From GCA-2861595 sp035536185 (GTDB taxonomy: Bacteria > Actinomycetota > Acidimicrobiia > Acidimicrobiales > GCA-2861595), in NCBI GenBank assembly GCA_035536185.1, contig DATLOM010000041.1:1-64000 (forward strand): a DNA stretch of 64,000 bases, read 5' to 3'. Made by a program: the position numbers and the translations under genes. How positions within the stretch are numbered: the first letter of the stretch is position 1; each line of letters opens with the position of its first letter. A model generated the notes under the pieces. It did no database searches, had not been told where the DNA came from, and saw only the letters and a list, made by a program, of their open reading frames with translations. Positions 17,261 to 25,101 of this stretch are shown in pieces.

Positions 17261-17303
17261 TGCGAGTACATAGCGGGTGCTTTCCGCCCCCTATGTACTC
17301 GCA
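17261..17303. repeat. Palindromic repeat, copy 2
   Basis: This second copy starts 93 bp after the first. It has identical outer arms, and its central part differs at only two positions (GCGGGTG against GTGGGCG). The AT-richer outer arms contrast with the surrounding DNA. The pair could be a bidirectional terminator, REP-like elements or a protein-binding site. Confidence 0.85.
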
Positions 17304-17332
17304 GTCAACCCGGAGGCGCGGGTGCGGACGGT

Positions 17333-18097
17333 TCAGGCCGGGGAGGTGGTGCCCTCGGCGGTGCCGGCACCGCCTTCGGAGAGGCCGAGCTGGGAGCGGA
17401 TCTCGCTCAGGCGGGACTGGGCCTCGTTGTTGGCCTGGGACTGCTCGACCTCGAGCATGCGGGACTCCACGCTCTGGCCCGTCAGCTCGGTGGTGCCGAG
17501 GGCCTTGGCGTAGCGCTGCTCGATCTTGTCCCGGACCTCGTTCATCGACGGAACGTCCTGGCCCACGGTGACCGACAGGCTGGCCATGGCCTTGTTCATC
17601 TGCTCCTGCATCTTGGCCTGGTCGAGCTGCGACAGCAGCTTCTGACGCTCGGCCAGCTTCTTCTGCAGGGCCGAGGAGTTCTGAGCCACCGCCGCCTTGG
17701 CCTGGTCCGACGCCTGGGCCGACTGCAGGCTCAGCTCCTTGAGGGACTCCGCCTCCTGCTCCACGGCGATGAGCCGGTTGGCGAAAGCCTCGGCCGCCCG
17801 GGTGTACTCCGCCGCCTTGGCCGTGTCGCCCCGCTTCGTGGCCTCGTCGGCCATCATGACCGCTTGGCGGGTGGAGCCGTTGAGCTTCTCCATCTCCTCC
17901 ATGACACGGCTGAGGCGCATCTCCGTCTGCTTCTGGTTGGCGATGACATTGGCAGCCTGCTCGGTGAGCCGGCGGTGCTGGTCCTGGGCCTCGAGGAGCG
18001 CCTGCTCCAGCTGCACCTTCGGGTCGGCCAGCTCGTTGAACTTCCCGGTGAGAGCGGCTGTGATGTACCGGCTGATCTTGCGTAGCAGCTTGAGCAT
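17333..18097 (-). CDS. pspA: PspA/IM30 family membrane-maintenance protein
   Basis: PspA-family proteins are ESCRT-III-like and coat and repair stressed membrane. The 254-residue product begins with an amphipathic helix (MLKLLRKISRYITAAL), then LADPKVQLEQALLEAQ and long coiled coils rich in Ala, Gln and Glu (about residues 25-220). A short C-terminal tail follows a QLGLSE segment. The ATG at 18097 is preceded at 7 nt by TAGCCT, supporting this start over an upstream in-frame one. It is the last gene of a minus-strand series that includes VWA and AAA+ proteins. Confidence 0.93.
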   Translation of the reverse strand: MLKLLRKISRYITAALTGKFNELADPKVQLEQALLEAQDQHRRLTEQAANVIANQKQTEMRLSRVMEEMEKLNGSTRQAVMMADEATKRGDTAKAAEYTRAAEAFANRLIAVEQEAESLKELSLQSAQASDQAKAAVAQNSSALQKKLAERQKLLSQLDQAKMQEQMNKAMASLSVTVGQDVPSMNEVRDKIEQRYAKALGTTELTGQSVESRMLEVEQSQANNEAQSRLSEIRSQLGLSEGGAGTAEGTTSPA

Positions 18098-18104
18098 GGC
18101 TGGG

Positions 18105-18110
18105 AGGCTA
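18105..18110 (-). promoter_or_regulatory. Putative -10 box of leaderless pspA promoter
   Basis: On the minus strand TAGCCT ends 7 nt before the pspA ATG, with no Shine-Dalgarno between. It suggests pspA can be transcribed on its own as well as from genes upstream. Confidence 0.45.
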
Positions 18111-18142
18111 GGCCGCGGTCTCCTCCAGGGGTACGGGAGAGG

Positions 18143-18303
18143 GTTCATCTTCGCCGCCGATCAGGCCACCACGGCTGAGCGGCTGCTTCCTCCACCGCCT
18201 GCCGCAGTGCGTCCCGGGCGTGCGGGACAGCGTTCATTCTCGCCGCCCAACAGGTCGCCAGGGCTAAGCGGTTGCCTCCTCCACCGCCTGCCGTAGTGCC
18301 TCC
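18143..18303. repeat. Imperfect tandem duplication covering the 3' end of the upstream coiled-coil gene
   Basis: Bases 18143-18214 and 18232-18303 align without gaps over 72 positions with 12 mismatches. The right-hand copy holds the final codons and TAG stop of the gene at 18264-19022. In the left-hand copy the TAG has become CAG. It looks like a fossil duplication of a gene's end filling the gap before pspA. Confidence 0.7.
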
Positions 18304-19022
18304 AGCTCGCCCACAAGTGACTCCACGTCGGCCGACAAGGGGCTGAGATCGTCGACGTCGCTGGCCCTGAGCGCCAGCTCGAGGGCCCGGGCCACCGCCT
18401 CGTCGAGCTGCGCGTTCAGCACCCGCAGCCGGGTGCGGGCGTCCTCGGCGACAGCGGCGATGCGCTGGTAGGACGACTGCTGCGACTCCAGCGCCTGTTC
18501 CGCCCGCTCGAGGGCGTCGGCGGCGGCCCCTTGTGCCGTGCGCCGGTCACGGCGCACCTGTTCCAGCTCCTTGTTCACGCTCGGGGAGTCGAGCTGCGCC
18601 AGTCCGGCCTGGAGGGCGTTCCCCTGGCAGGCGATGCGCCAGCACTCTCTGACGCCGTCGTCGAGCCGGCGGCCCAGTTGGGCCAGGTTTTCCCGCAACG
18701 GCCCCGGCCGGGCCTGCTCCACCACCTTGTCGAACCGCCCCCTGGCCTTCTTCGCGTCCAGCACCAGGTGCCGCCACGGCTCGTCCAGGGCAAACGGGTT
18801 GATGCGTTCACCTTTCGGCCGGCGTGGAAGCGCCATTGCCACCCGAGCCGCCCAAGCCAGCGCCCCCACACCCGCCGCCGCCAGCAGCGGCAACCCCCCG
18901 AGAATGGCGGCCGACATCCCGGCCCCCGCCAGCAGCACCGCCGACGGCGCCGTGACCGCACGAGCGACAGCAGGAGTACGCGCGCCTTCCGGCAGTCGCT
19001 CGAGCATGCTGCCAGTCTGCAT
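18264..19022 (-). CDS. Membrane-anchored coiled-coil protein of unknown function
   Basis: I do not recognise a family. The 252-residue product (from ATG at 19022; a TTG at 19109 would add 29 residues) has an N-terminal tail, a hydrophobic pair of segments (about residues 27-65, ILGGLPLLAAAGVGALAW), then a basic RRPKGERINPF linker and a long soluble helical region with heptad-like Leu/Ala/Glu periodicity ending ELEALRQAVEEATA. It resembles Psp-system accessory proteins in layout: an N-terminal membrane hairpin with a cytoplasmic coiled coil, next to pspA. A role in holding PspA or the VWA lipoprotein at the membrane is inference from position. Confidence 0.65.
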   Translation of the reverse strand: MQTGSMLERLPEGARTPAVARAVTAPSAVLLAGAGMSAAILGGLPLLAAAGVGALAWAARVAMALPRRPKGERINPFALDEPWRHLVLDAKKARGRFDKVVEQARPGPLRENLAQLGRRLDDGVRECWRIACQGNALQAGLAQLDSPSVNKELEQVRRDRRTAQGAAADALERAEQALESQQSSYQRIAAVAEDARTRLRVLNAQLDEAVARALELALRASDVDDLSPLSADVESLVGELEALRQAVEEATA

Positions 19023-19196
19023 CGGAACAGCCGTAGCCGCCGCCAACGCCTGCAGTTGAACGCCGGCGGCCGCCGGAAGCGCCGAAGGCGCTCCCACGGA
19101 TGCCGGCAAGAAAGAAACAGCGAAGGCCGGGCCGGCTTGCCGGTCGGCCGGAGCTCGATCGAAGCTCGCCGAGCAACCTCTGGTTGCGAGGCGAAA

Positions 19197-21005
19197 CTAG
19201 AAGTTGCTCACCACCGCGGTGAACACCTTTTCGATGGTGGTGGGGTCGCTGGCGTCGTAGGCGGCGGCGTTGGTGGCCTCGGCCATGCGCCGGAGGACGG
19301 CGATGTCGGCGCCGCTGCCGTAGGCGACGGTGAACAGTCGCACCGGGCTGACGGTGGCGCCCTCGCTTTCCTCCCGCAGTGCCCTGAGCGTGTCGTCGAG
19401 GTTGTTGTTGCGGGGGTCCTCGTTCTTGCCGTCGGTGAGGAGCAGGACGGCGTTGATCCGGTTCGGATCGAGTCCGGCCTTGAGCTGGCGGAACGAGTCC
19501 TTGGCCACTGTGTACAACGGAGTGCCGGCGGTGGGGGCCAGGTTGGCGATCTTGGAGCGGATCAGCTCCCGGTTGGCGTCGATGCGGCCGATGGGCACGA
19601 GGTCGACGTAATCGGGGTGCTCCTGTGGCCCGATCTCGGTCGAGAAGATGCGCAGGCCCACCTCGTCCTCGGCCTTGAACTGGCCCAGGGCGCTGATGGC
19701 CGCCGTCCTCGCCAGTTCGAGCTTCGTCACCCCGTCGCCGGCCTCGTCCCCCATGGAACCTGACACGTCGAGAACGATGAGGACACGCGCCGCCTTGCGC
19801 TGCTCGCCCCACTTCTCGATGAGGCGCACCAGAACCGGTGGCGCCGGCACACCCAGGGTCGTCTGGGGCTGAGCCGGGTCGACACCGTTGGCGGTGGAGA
19901 CGGGCGGCCCCGGGGCCACCGCCGGGTTGCCGGGGCGGAAGCCGGCGCCCACGACCTTGCGCTGGTTGTCCGGGCGCTGCACGAAGCGCTCGAAGGCCCG
20001 CGCCCCCGCCTTCTCGGCTGTGCTCACCCACGGGGCGTCGAGCACGTAGAAGGGGTTGTCGGAGAACAGCGTTCCCTCTTTCGGGTAGAGCGCCACCAGC
20101 GGCACCTTGGGAGGGCGGGGTTGCTCGCCCGGATCGCTGATGCCGTCGGGGTCGCCCCGGTTGTAGTCGATGACCGATTTCTCCTCGACGGCCACCGCCG
20201 ACACGTAGGTGAGCGACGTCCCCCTGGCGTCGTTGCGGTACCAGTTGTTGAGGAAGGTGGCGGTGATGTCGCCGTAGTGGACGACCGACGACTCGATGGC
20301 GCGGATGAAGGCGTCGACCTTGGGGTTCTCCAGGTCCTCGAGCGTGAGGTCGCGAACCTTGGCTGTTGCCGCGTAGTACTGCGCCACGGTGGCCGACAGC
20401 GCGCTGGTGGAGAAGTTCGGGTTCGTCTTCCCGAACTTGAAACGGCCCCACTCGGGGTGGCCCTTTGCGCCCCAGCCGGCCGGGTCTTGTGACAACGCAA
20501 TGAGATCGGCGTACCCGATCGGTGTGCCCGGGTGCCCGAGGGCCTGGGCCATCGGCCTGGGCATGGCGATGACCAGGGGCGTGAGCATGAAGGGTCGGGC
20601 GTCGGCGGGCGCGATGGGCGCCTCCCGCTTCACGGCCAGGCGCTGGTTGACGATGGCTCCCCACGAGCTGGCCGCCGGCGACCACATCACCGGCCGGGGG
20701 CCCTCGACCTCCTCGTCCCGCCATCCGTCGGCCAGCAGAGTGGCCGCCGCCCCAGAGGACTTCCTCTGGATTCGCACGAAGGTGCAGCGTCCGTTCTCCC
20801 GTGCTGCCGGCGACTCGTTGAAGGACCGAGCCAGGGCCGTGAGCAGCTCAACCTTCTCCGGCGACACCGCGGCGTCGACCGTCGCGCAACCTTCGGGTGC
20901 CGACTCGAGGCTGCCGGTTTGGTCGCCGGCTTCGGGATCGCTGCGGCAGGCGCCGGCCATGACGGCGGCGACCAGAGCCATGGCGGCGGCCCGCTTGATT
21001 CTCAC
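19197..21005 (-). CDS. Lipoprotein with substrate-binding-like and von Willebrand A domains
   Basis: The 602-residue protein starts at a GTG that overlaps the upstream stop (GTGA). It has a lipoprotein signal with lipobox AGAC near residue 19. Residues of about 30-380 resemble an extracellular solute-binding fold (SBP_bac_11-like: VMWSPAASSWGAIVN, FLNNWYRND, FSDNPFYVLDAPW). The C-terminal third is a VWA domain with an intact MIDAS motif DVSGSMG and the downstream Thr/Asp positions (TDGKNED). Exposure outside the membrane and metal-dependent protein binding are expected. It forms a unit with the preceding binding-like protein. Confidence 0.85.
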   Translation of the reverse strand: MRIKRAAAMALVAAVMAGACRSDPEAGDQTGSLESAPEGCATVDAAVSPEKVELLTALARSFNESPAARENGRCTFVRIQRKSSGAAATLLADGWRDEEVEGPRPVMWSPAASSWGAIVNQRLAVKREAPIAPADARPFMLTPLVIAMPRPMAQALGHPGTPIGYADLIALSQDPAGWGAKGHPEWGRFKFGKTNPNFSTSALSATVAQYYAATAKVRDLTLEDLENPKVDAFIRAIESSVVHYGDITATFLNNWYRNDARGTSLTYVSAVAVEEKSVIDYNRGDPDGISDPGEQPRPPKVPLVALYPKEGTLFSDNPFYVLDAPWVSTAEKAGARAFERFVQRPDNQRKVVGAGFRPGNPAVAPGPPVSTANGVDPAQPQTTLGVPAPPVLVRLIEKWGEQRKAARVLIVLDVSGSMGDEAGDGVTKLELARTAAISALGQFKAEDEVGLRIFSTEIGPQEHPDYVDLVPIGRIDANRELIRSKIANLAPTAGTPLYTVAKDSFRQLKAGLDPNRINAVLLLTDGKNEDPRNNNLDDTLRALREESEGATVSPVRLFTVAYGSGADIAVLRRMAEATNAAAYDASDPTTIEKVFTAVVSNF

Positions 21006-22033
21006 GGCCTCGTCTCCCTGACCACGGTACGAAGGGCCTCGAGCACCCCAGGGTCGGGGAGGCCGCTGCTCTCCGGTAGGGCCGGATTCGAGGGAACCCC
21101 TCTTGCCGCTGGCTGGCCTCGGACTCGCCATCCGCTGGCGGCAAGGGCCTTCGCGCCAGCGGTTCCACCGACGACCTCAGCGAGCAGCGCCGCCCGCCGG
21201 CCGGGGACGGTGCCGAGCACCACGTCCGCCGTTGCCACCGGAGCAGGGTAGATGAGCTGAGGCTTGGCACGGGCAGAGCCCGCCAGCAGAGGACCGGCCT
21301 CGGCCTCTGTGGCGCCGACTGCGTCGTACGCCCCAGGCCCTCGCAGCAGCATGTCCTCCAGGGGCGAAGGTGACGGCGGCATCGACCGCTCCAGCCTCGT
21401 CAGCCAGTTCAGGTAACCGTCGTCCCTCAGATCGATAGCACCACCGGCCTCTTGGAAGAAAGCTGCCGTCGCCGCGGCAACCACCACGACACCCGTGGCG
21501 CTGGAGACCTCCCGGTGGCCCGGCTTCACTGGGCCCCACGTCGCCTGCCCACCCAGCTCGTCCCACTTCCGGCCGGCGTTGTCACCCAAGCAGCGCCAAC
21601 TGACCGCCGGCACCCTGCAGTGCTTGGCCAAGACGTTGGCCCGTTCGGGCCATACCGCCAGCACCACGGGAGACCGAGCCAGCACCGGCCCCGCCTTCAC
21701 CGGAGACGCGCGGCTGGCCCGTCGACTCGCTTCAGCGACGAGGGCCGGCCATGGCGCGGTGACCAGCCAGCCATCCAGCTCAAGAGCCGCCTTCGCGCCG
21801 TCATCGCCAGAAAGACGGTCGGTCGTGACACCTGCCGGCTCGACGGTCACCTCTAGGCGCCCGGCGTCGTCGTCGTTCGCCATGGCCTGGCAAGCGGGCC
21901 CCAGCTCGGTGGCGCACACGAGGCGGAGGACCGTGGCCGCTTTCTCCCGGTCCTGATCGAGACGATCCCGTAGCGCCACGGCCCCGAACACCATGGCGAT
22001 GGCGGCCACGAAGGCGAGCAGTCGGGCCGGCAT
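21002..22033 (-). CDS. Secreted or membrane-anchored substrate-binding-like protein
   Basis: The 343-residue product has an N-terminal hydrophobic helix (LLAFVAAIAMVFGAVAL, residues 5-21) without a clear cleavage site. The body has a pattern resembling the binding-protein part of its downstream partner (TAPWPALV, PVVLAVWPERANVLA, GYLNWLTRLERSM). It lacks a VWA domain. I cannot name the family. ATG is preceded 9 nt upstream by TACGCT, and the 3' end overlaps the VWA lipoprotein gene, so the two are probably co-translated and may form a heteromeric receptor-like complex. Confidence 0.7.
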   Translation of the reverse strand: MPARLLAFVAAIAMVFGAVALRDRLDQDREKAATVLRLVCATELGPACQAMANDDDAGRLEVTVEPAGVTTDRLSGDDGAKAALELDGWLVTAPWPALVAEASRRASRASPVKAGPVLARSPVVLAVWPERANVLAKHCRVPAVSWRCLGDNAGRKWDELGGQATWGPVKPGHREVSSATGVVVVAAATAAFFQEAGGAIDLRDDGYLNWLTRLERSMPPSPSPLEDMLLRGPGAYDAVGATEAEAGPLLAGSARAKPQLIYPAPVATADVVLGTVPGRRAALLAEVVGGTAGAKALAASGWRVRGQPAARGVPSNPALPESSGLPDPGVLEALRTVVRETRP

Positions 22034-22042
22034 CTCACCGAG

Positions 22043-22048
22043 AGCGTA
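22043..22048 (-). promoter_or_regulatory. Putative -10 box for the binding-protein/VWA unit
   Basis: On the minus strand TACGCT ends 9 nt before the ATG at 22033, so the transcript would begin within a few bases of the start codon. A GGTGAG just before ATG could also act as a weak ribosome site. Confidence 0.35.
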
Positions 22049-22131
22049 CGGTCCACCGATCCAAAGCCGAAGCTCCGGCTGCCCGAGGTGAACCGATGGG
22101 CTTCTACGACTTGGCGTTCTGCAAGCCGCCC

Positions 22132-22302
22132 TTAGCGCGCCGCGGTGGTCCTCTTGGGATACACGACACCCGAGAACACGGCCAGAACAGCCGCCAGCAC
22201 AATCTCACCTGCGCCGACGGCGTCCCCTGTGAGGAGCATCACAATGATAAAGACGAACAACGAGATGGCGAGAGCCTTCACGGGGATCACGAAAGGCGGC
22301 AT
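22132..22302 (-). CDS. Small two-helix membrane protein (56 residues)
   Basis: A complete ATG-to-TAA frame encodes MPPFVIPVKA followed by a hydrophobic helix (ISLFVFIIVMLL), a polar turn (TGDAVGAGE) and a second helix (IVLAAVLAVFSGVV), ending with a basic tail YPKRTTAAR. The reading has the composition of a real membrane protein and fills an otherwise empty gap. An AAGGAGGG lies about 25 nt upstream, too far for a normal ribosome site. It lies between the AAA+ gene and the binding-protein genes on the same strand. Function unknown. Confidence 0.6.
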   Translation of the reverse strand: MPPFVIPVKALAISLFVFIIVMLLTGDAVGAGEIVLAAVLAVFSGVVYPKRTTAAR

Positions 22303-22390
22303 GACAGGGAGAGCGGTCTGGCTGGCGCCCTCCTTCTCGGCAGATCCGGCAGGACGTGCTGCGCGTCACGCCGCTCGGCCCTTGCCTGTC

Positions 22391-23809
22391 TCAGCCAGGC
22401 GGGGAGATGTCGGCCGCCACCAGCGACGTGAGCTGGTCGTTGGTCGGATCGGCCATGGCGACGATGCGGCTGGCCTGGCGGGCCACCACGGCCTCGAACA
22501 GGTTGCGGGCCAGGCGGGCGTTGCCGAAGCCCTTGTCCCGGGGCTGGGCGTCGAACCAGCGGCGGACGGCTTCGGTGGCGCCGGCGTCGCAGCTGTAGCT
22601 GGCCTTGGCGCACATCGAGCCGAAGATGGCCACCAGCTCGTCGGTGGAGTAGTCGGGGAAGGCGATGGTCTTGGGGAAGCGCGAGCGAAGGCCGGGGTTC
22701 GAGTCGATGAAGTCGGCCATCTCGTTCGGGTACCCCGCGGCGATCACCACCACTTCGTCCCGATGGTTCTCGATGAGGTTGACGAGGGTGTCGATCGCCT
22801 CCTGGCCGAAGTCCCGCTCGTCCCCCCGGGCCAGGGCGTAGGCCTCGTCGATGAGCAGGACCCCCCCGAGCGCCGACTCGACGACCTTGCGCACCTGGAT
22901 GGCGGTCTGGCCGACGAAGCCGGCCACGAGCTGGGACCGGTCGCTCTCCACCAGGTGGCCCTTCTCCACGACTCCCAGGGTGCGGTAGATCGATGCCAGC
23001 AGCCTGGCGACGGTGGTCTTGCCGGTACCCGGGTTGCCGGTGAACACGAGATGGTGGCTGGACTCGGCGACGGGCAGGCCCCGCTCCCGACGCAGCCGCT
23101 GCACCTGCAGGAGGTTGGTGACCAGGCGCACCTCGGCTTTCACAGGGGCCAGCCCGACGAGCGCGTCGAGCTCGGCCAGCAGGTCGTCGAGAGGCCGGGC
23201 GGGTGGCAGTTCACCGGCACCGGAACCCTTTGCACCTCTTGGGTGCGGCGAGCTCGAAGCGCCGGCGGTCGACGGCGATCCGGGGCTCGGGCCATGACCC
23301 GTGCCGGGCCTGGGAACCTCCCACCGGTCCATGGCCTCGAGCATCATCGTCCGAAAGGCGTCGATGGCCTCCAGCTCACTTCGCGACGGGTGCGAGTCGA
23401 GTGCGCTCACGGCGTGAGCGATGGCGAGGGCGCCGTGGTAGTAGGCCCAGGATCTCGTCGTGCACTGACGGTGATCGTCGCCCAGCAGCAGCTGGAGCAG
23501 CACGGACGGTTTCTCCAACCACCGCCGCTTGTCCTTCACCAGGTCGGCGCGACGGATGTCACCTGGCGTCGCGTGCTGGAGGACGGTGTCGAAGCGGGGG
23601 GCGAAGGTGGTCACGAAGGCCAGCAGCTCGTCGTCGGTGTGCAGCCCGTCGGCGTCGATGAAACCCGATGCCAGGTTGTAGGCCTCCAGGCCGACGTCGC
23701 CGGCGGCCGGGTAGCCCTTGGTCATCCGCGCTTGGCTGGCTATGCGGGCCAGTACGGGCGCCAGATCGGCCACGAAGGAGTCGACCGCATCAACCAGAGG
23801 TGTCCCCAC
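22391..23809 (-). CDS. AAA+ ATPase of the CbbX/SpoVK type with N-terminal TerB-like region
   Basis: The 472-residue product carries a C-terminal AAA+ module with Walker A GNPGTGKTTVAR (about residue 255), Walker B LLIDEAYAL (about 318), sensor region VVVIAAGYP and an arginine-finger LRSRFPK, closest in pattern to CbbX, SpoVK and type VII EccA-like ATPases that remodel protein complexes. The N-terminal part includes a helical stretch with DADGLHTDDEL that resembles TerB-like acidic motifs. A GTG at 23809 is preferred; longer versions would run into proA on the other strand. It heads the minus-strand Psp/VWA series. Confidence 0.85.
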   Translation of the reverse strand: MGTPLVDAVDSFVADLAPVLARIASQARMTKGYPAAGDVGLEAYNLASGFIDADGLHTDDELLAFVTTFAPRFDTVLQHATPGDIRRADLVKDKRRWLEKPSVLLQLLLGDDHRQCTTRSWAYYHGALAIAHAVSALDSHPSRSELEAIDAFRTMMLEAMDRWEVPRPGTGHGPSPGSPSTAGASSSPHPRGAKGSGAGELPPARPLDDLLAELDALVGLAPVKAEVRLVTNLLQVQRLRRERGLPVAESSHHLVFTGNPGTGKTTVARLLASIYRTLGVVEKGHLVESDRSQLVAGFVGQTAIQVRKVVESALGGVLLIDEAYALARGDERDFGQEAIDTLVNLIENHRDEVVVIAAGYPNEMADFIDSNPGLRSRFPKTIAFPDYSTDELVAIFGSMCAKASYSCDAGATEAVRRWFDAQPRDKGFGNARLARNLFEAVVARQASRIVAMADPTNDQLTSLVAADISPPG

Positions 23810-23846
23810 CTGCTGATTCTGCCCCGTCGGGCTCCTCGGGCGCCGG

Positions 23847-23852
23847 TAGCCT
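23847..23852 (+). promoter_or_regulatory. Putative -10 box of leaderless proA promoter
   Basis: TAGCCT ends 7 nt before the proA ATG and no Shine-Dalgarno is present. It matches the hexamer and spacing seen at pspA. The divergent AAA+ gene starts 50 bp away, so the two promoters share this interval. Confidence 0.45.
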
Positions 23853-23859
23853 TGGCGCC

Positions 23860-25101
23860 ATGAGCACGCTGGTGCAGCTGGGAGAGCGGGCGAAGGCGGC
23901 CAGCGAGGAGCTGGCGGCGGCATCGACGGCGGCCAAGGACGCCGCACTCCTTGCCGGCGCGGACATGCTCGCCCAGCGCAGCGCCGAGGTGCTCTCGGCC
24001 AACGCCGAGGACGTGGCCAGGGCCGAGAGCGCAGGTACCACCACCACCGTCATCGACCGCCTCCGCCTCACGCCGGCGAGGGTCGAGGCCATGGCCGGCG
24101 GCCTGCGCCAGGTGGCCGCCCTGGCCGATCCCGTCGGCGAGATCGTCGACGGGTGGGTGCGCCCCAACGGCCTGCGAATCCACCGGGTGCGGGTGCCGCT
24201 CGGCGTCGTCGGCATCATCTACGAGAACCGCCCGAACGTGACGAGCGACGCCGCCGGGCTGTGCCTCAAGTCCGGCAACGCCGCCTTCCTCAGGGGCTCC
24301 TCGGCCGCCCTCTCTTCCAACATCGCCATCGCCGCCGCCCTGCGGGAGGGCTTCGCCAAGGCCGGCCTGCCCGAGGACTCCCTCGTGCTGGTGGAGGACG
24401 CCAGCCGTGAGACGGCCACCGAGTTCATGCGCCTGCGGGGGCTCATCGACTGCCTCATCCCGAGGGGCGGGCCGTCGCTCATCGCCGCCATCCTCGAGCA
24501 CGCCACCGTGCCCTATGTCATCGACGGTGACGGCAACTGCCACGTCTACGTCGACTCCGCCGCCGACCTCGACATGGCCACCGCCATCGTCGTCAACGCC
24601 AAGACCCAGCGCCCGTCGGTGTGCAACGCCGCGGAGTCTTTGCTGGTTCACTCGTCGGTGGCCGAGGAGTTCCTGCCGCGGATTGCGTCCGCCCTGGAAG
24701 GCGTGGAGCTGGTGGGCGACGAGGCCACCCGCGCCATCCTCCCCGAGGTGGCGGCGGCGACCGACGACGACTTCGGCCGTGAGTTCCTCGACCTGCGGAT
24801 GTCGGTGGCCGTCGTCGCCTCGGTCGACGATGCCATCGACCACATCCGCCGCTTCGGCTCGGGGCACACCGAGGCCATCGTCTCCAGTGACCTGGCCGCC
24901 ACCCAGAGGTTCGTCCAGCGGGTCGACGCCGCCGCCGTGGTGGTCAACGCGTCCACCAGGTTCACCGACGGGGAGGAGTTCGGTTTCGGCGCCGAGATCG
25001 GCATCAGCACCCAGAAGCTGCACGCCCGCGGGCCGATGGGGCTGCGTGAGCTGACCACGCTGAAGTACGTGGTGGAGGGTGACGGCCACGTCCGTGGCTG
25101 A
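23860..25101 (+). CDS. proA: Glutamate-5-semialdehyde dehydrogenase
   Basis: ProA reduces gamma-glutamyl phosphate with NADPH to the semialdehyde in proline synthesis. The 413-residue protein has the family motifs RVPLGVVGIIYENRPNV, KSGNAAFLRG, LIPRGGPSLI and the catalytic-Cys segment RPSVCNAAESLL. The ATG start is consistent with the leaderless promoter at 23847. The next gene begins inside it at 25079. Confidence 0.96.
   Translation: MSTLVQLGERAKAASEELAAASTAAKDAALLAGADMLAQRSAEVLSANAEDVARAESAGTTTTVIDRLRLTPARVEAMAGGLRQVAALADPVGEIVDGWVRPNGLRIHRVRVPLGVVGIIYENRPNVTSDAAGLCLKSGNAAFLRGSSAALSSNIAIAAALREGFAKAGLPEDSLVLVEDASRETATEFMRLRGLIDCLIPRGGPSLIAAILEHATVPYVIDGDGNCHVYVDSAADLDMATAIVVNAKTQRPSVCNAAESLLVHSSVAEEFLPRIASALEGVELVGDEATRAILPEVAAATDDDFGREFLDLRMSVAVVASVDDAIDHIRRFGSGHTEAIVSSDLAATQRFVQRVDAAAVVVNASTRFTDGEEFGFGAEIGISTQKLHARGPMGLRELTTLKYVVEGDGHVRG

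Noticed and set aside
17168..17303. tRNA or CRISPR in the proB-pspA gap
   Set aside because: The two elements are simple hairpins without cloverleaf arms, and two copies with a non-spacer-like interval do not make an array.
22145..23863. A 572-codon open frame on the plus strand
   Set aside because: It lies antisense to the AAA+ gene, which has Walker A and B motifs; the plus-strand product has no recognisable domain and the His/Val/Gly-rich composition of an antisense shadow.
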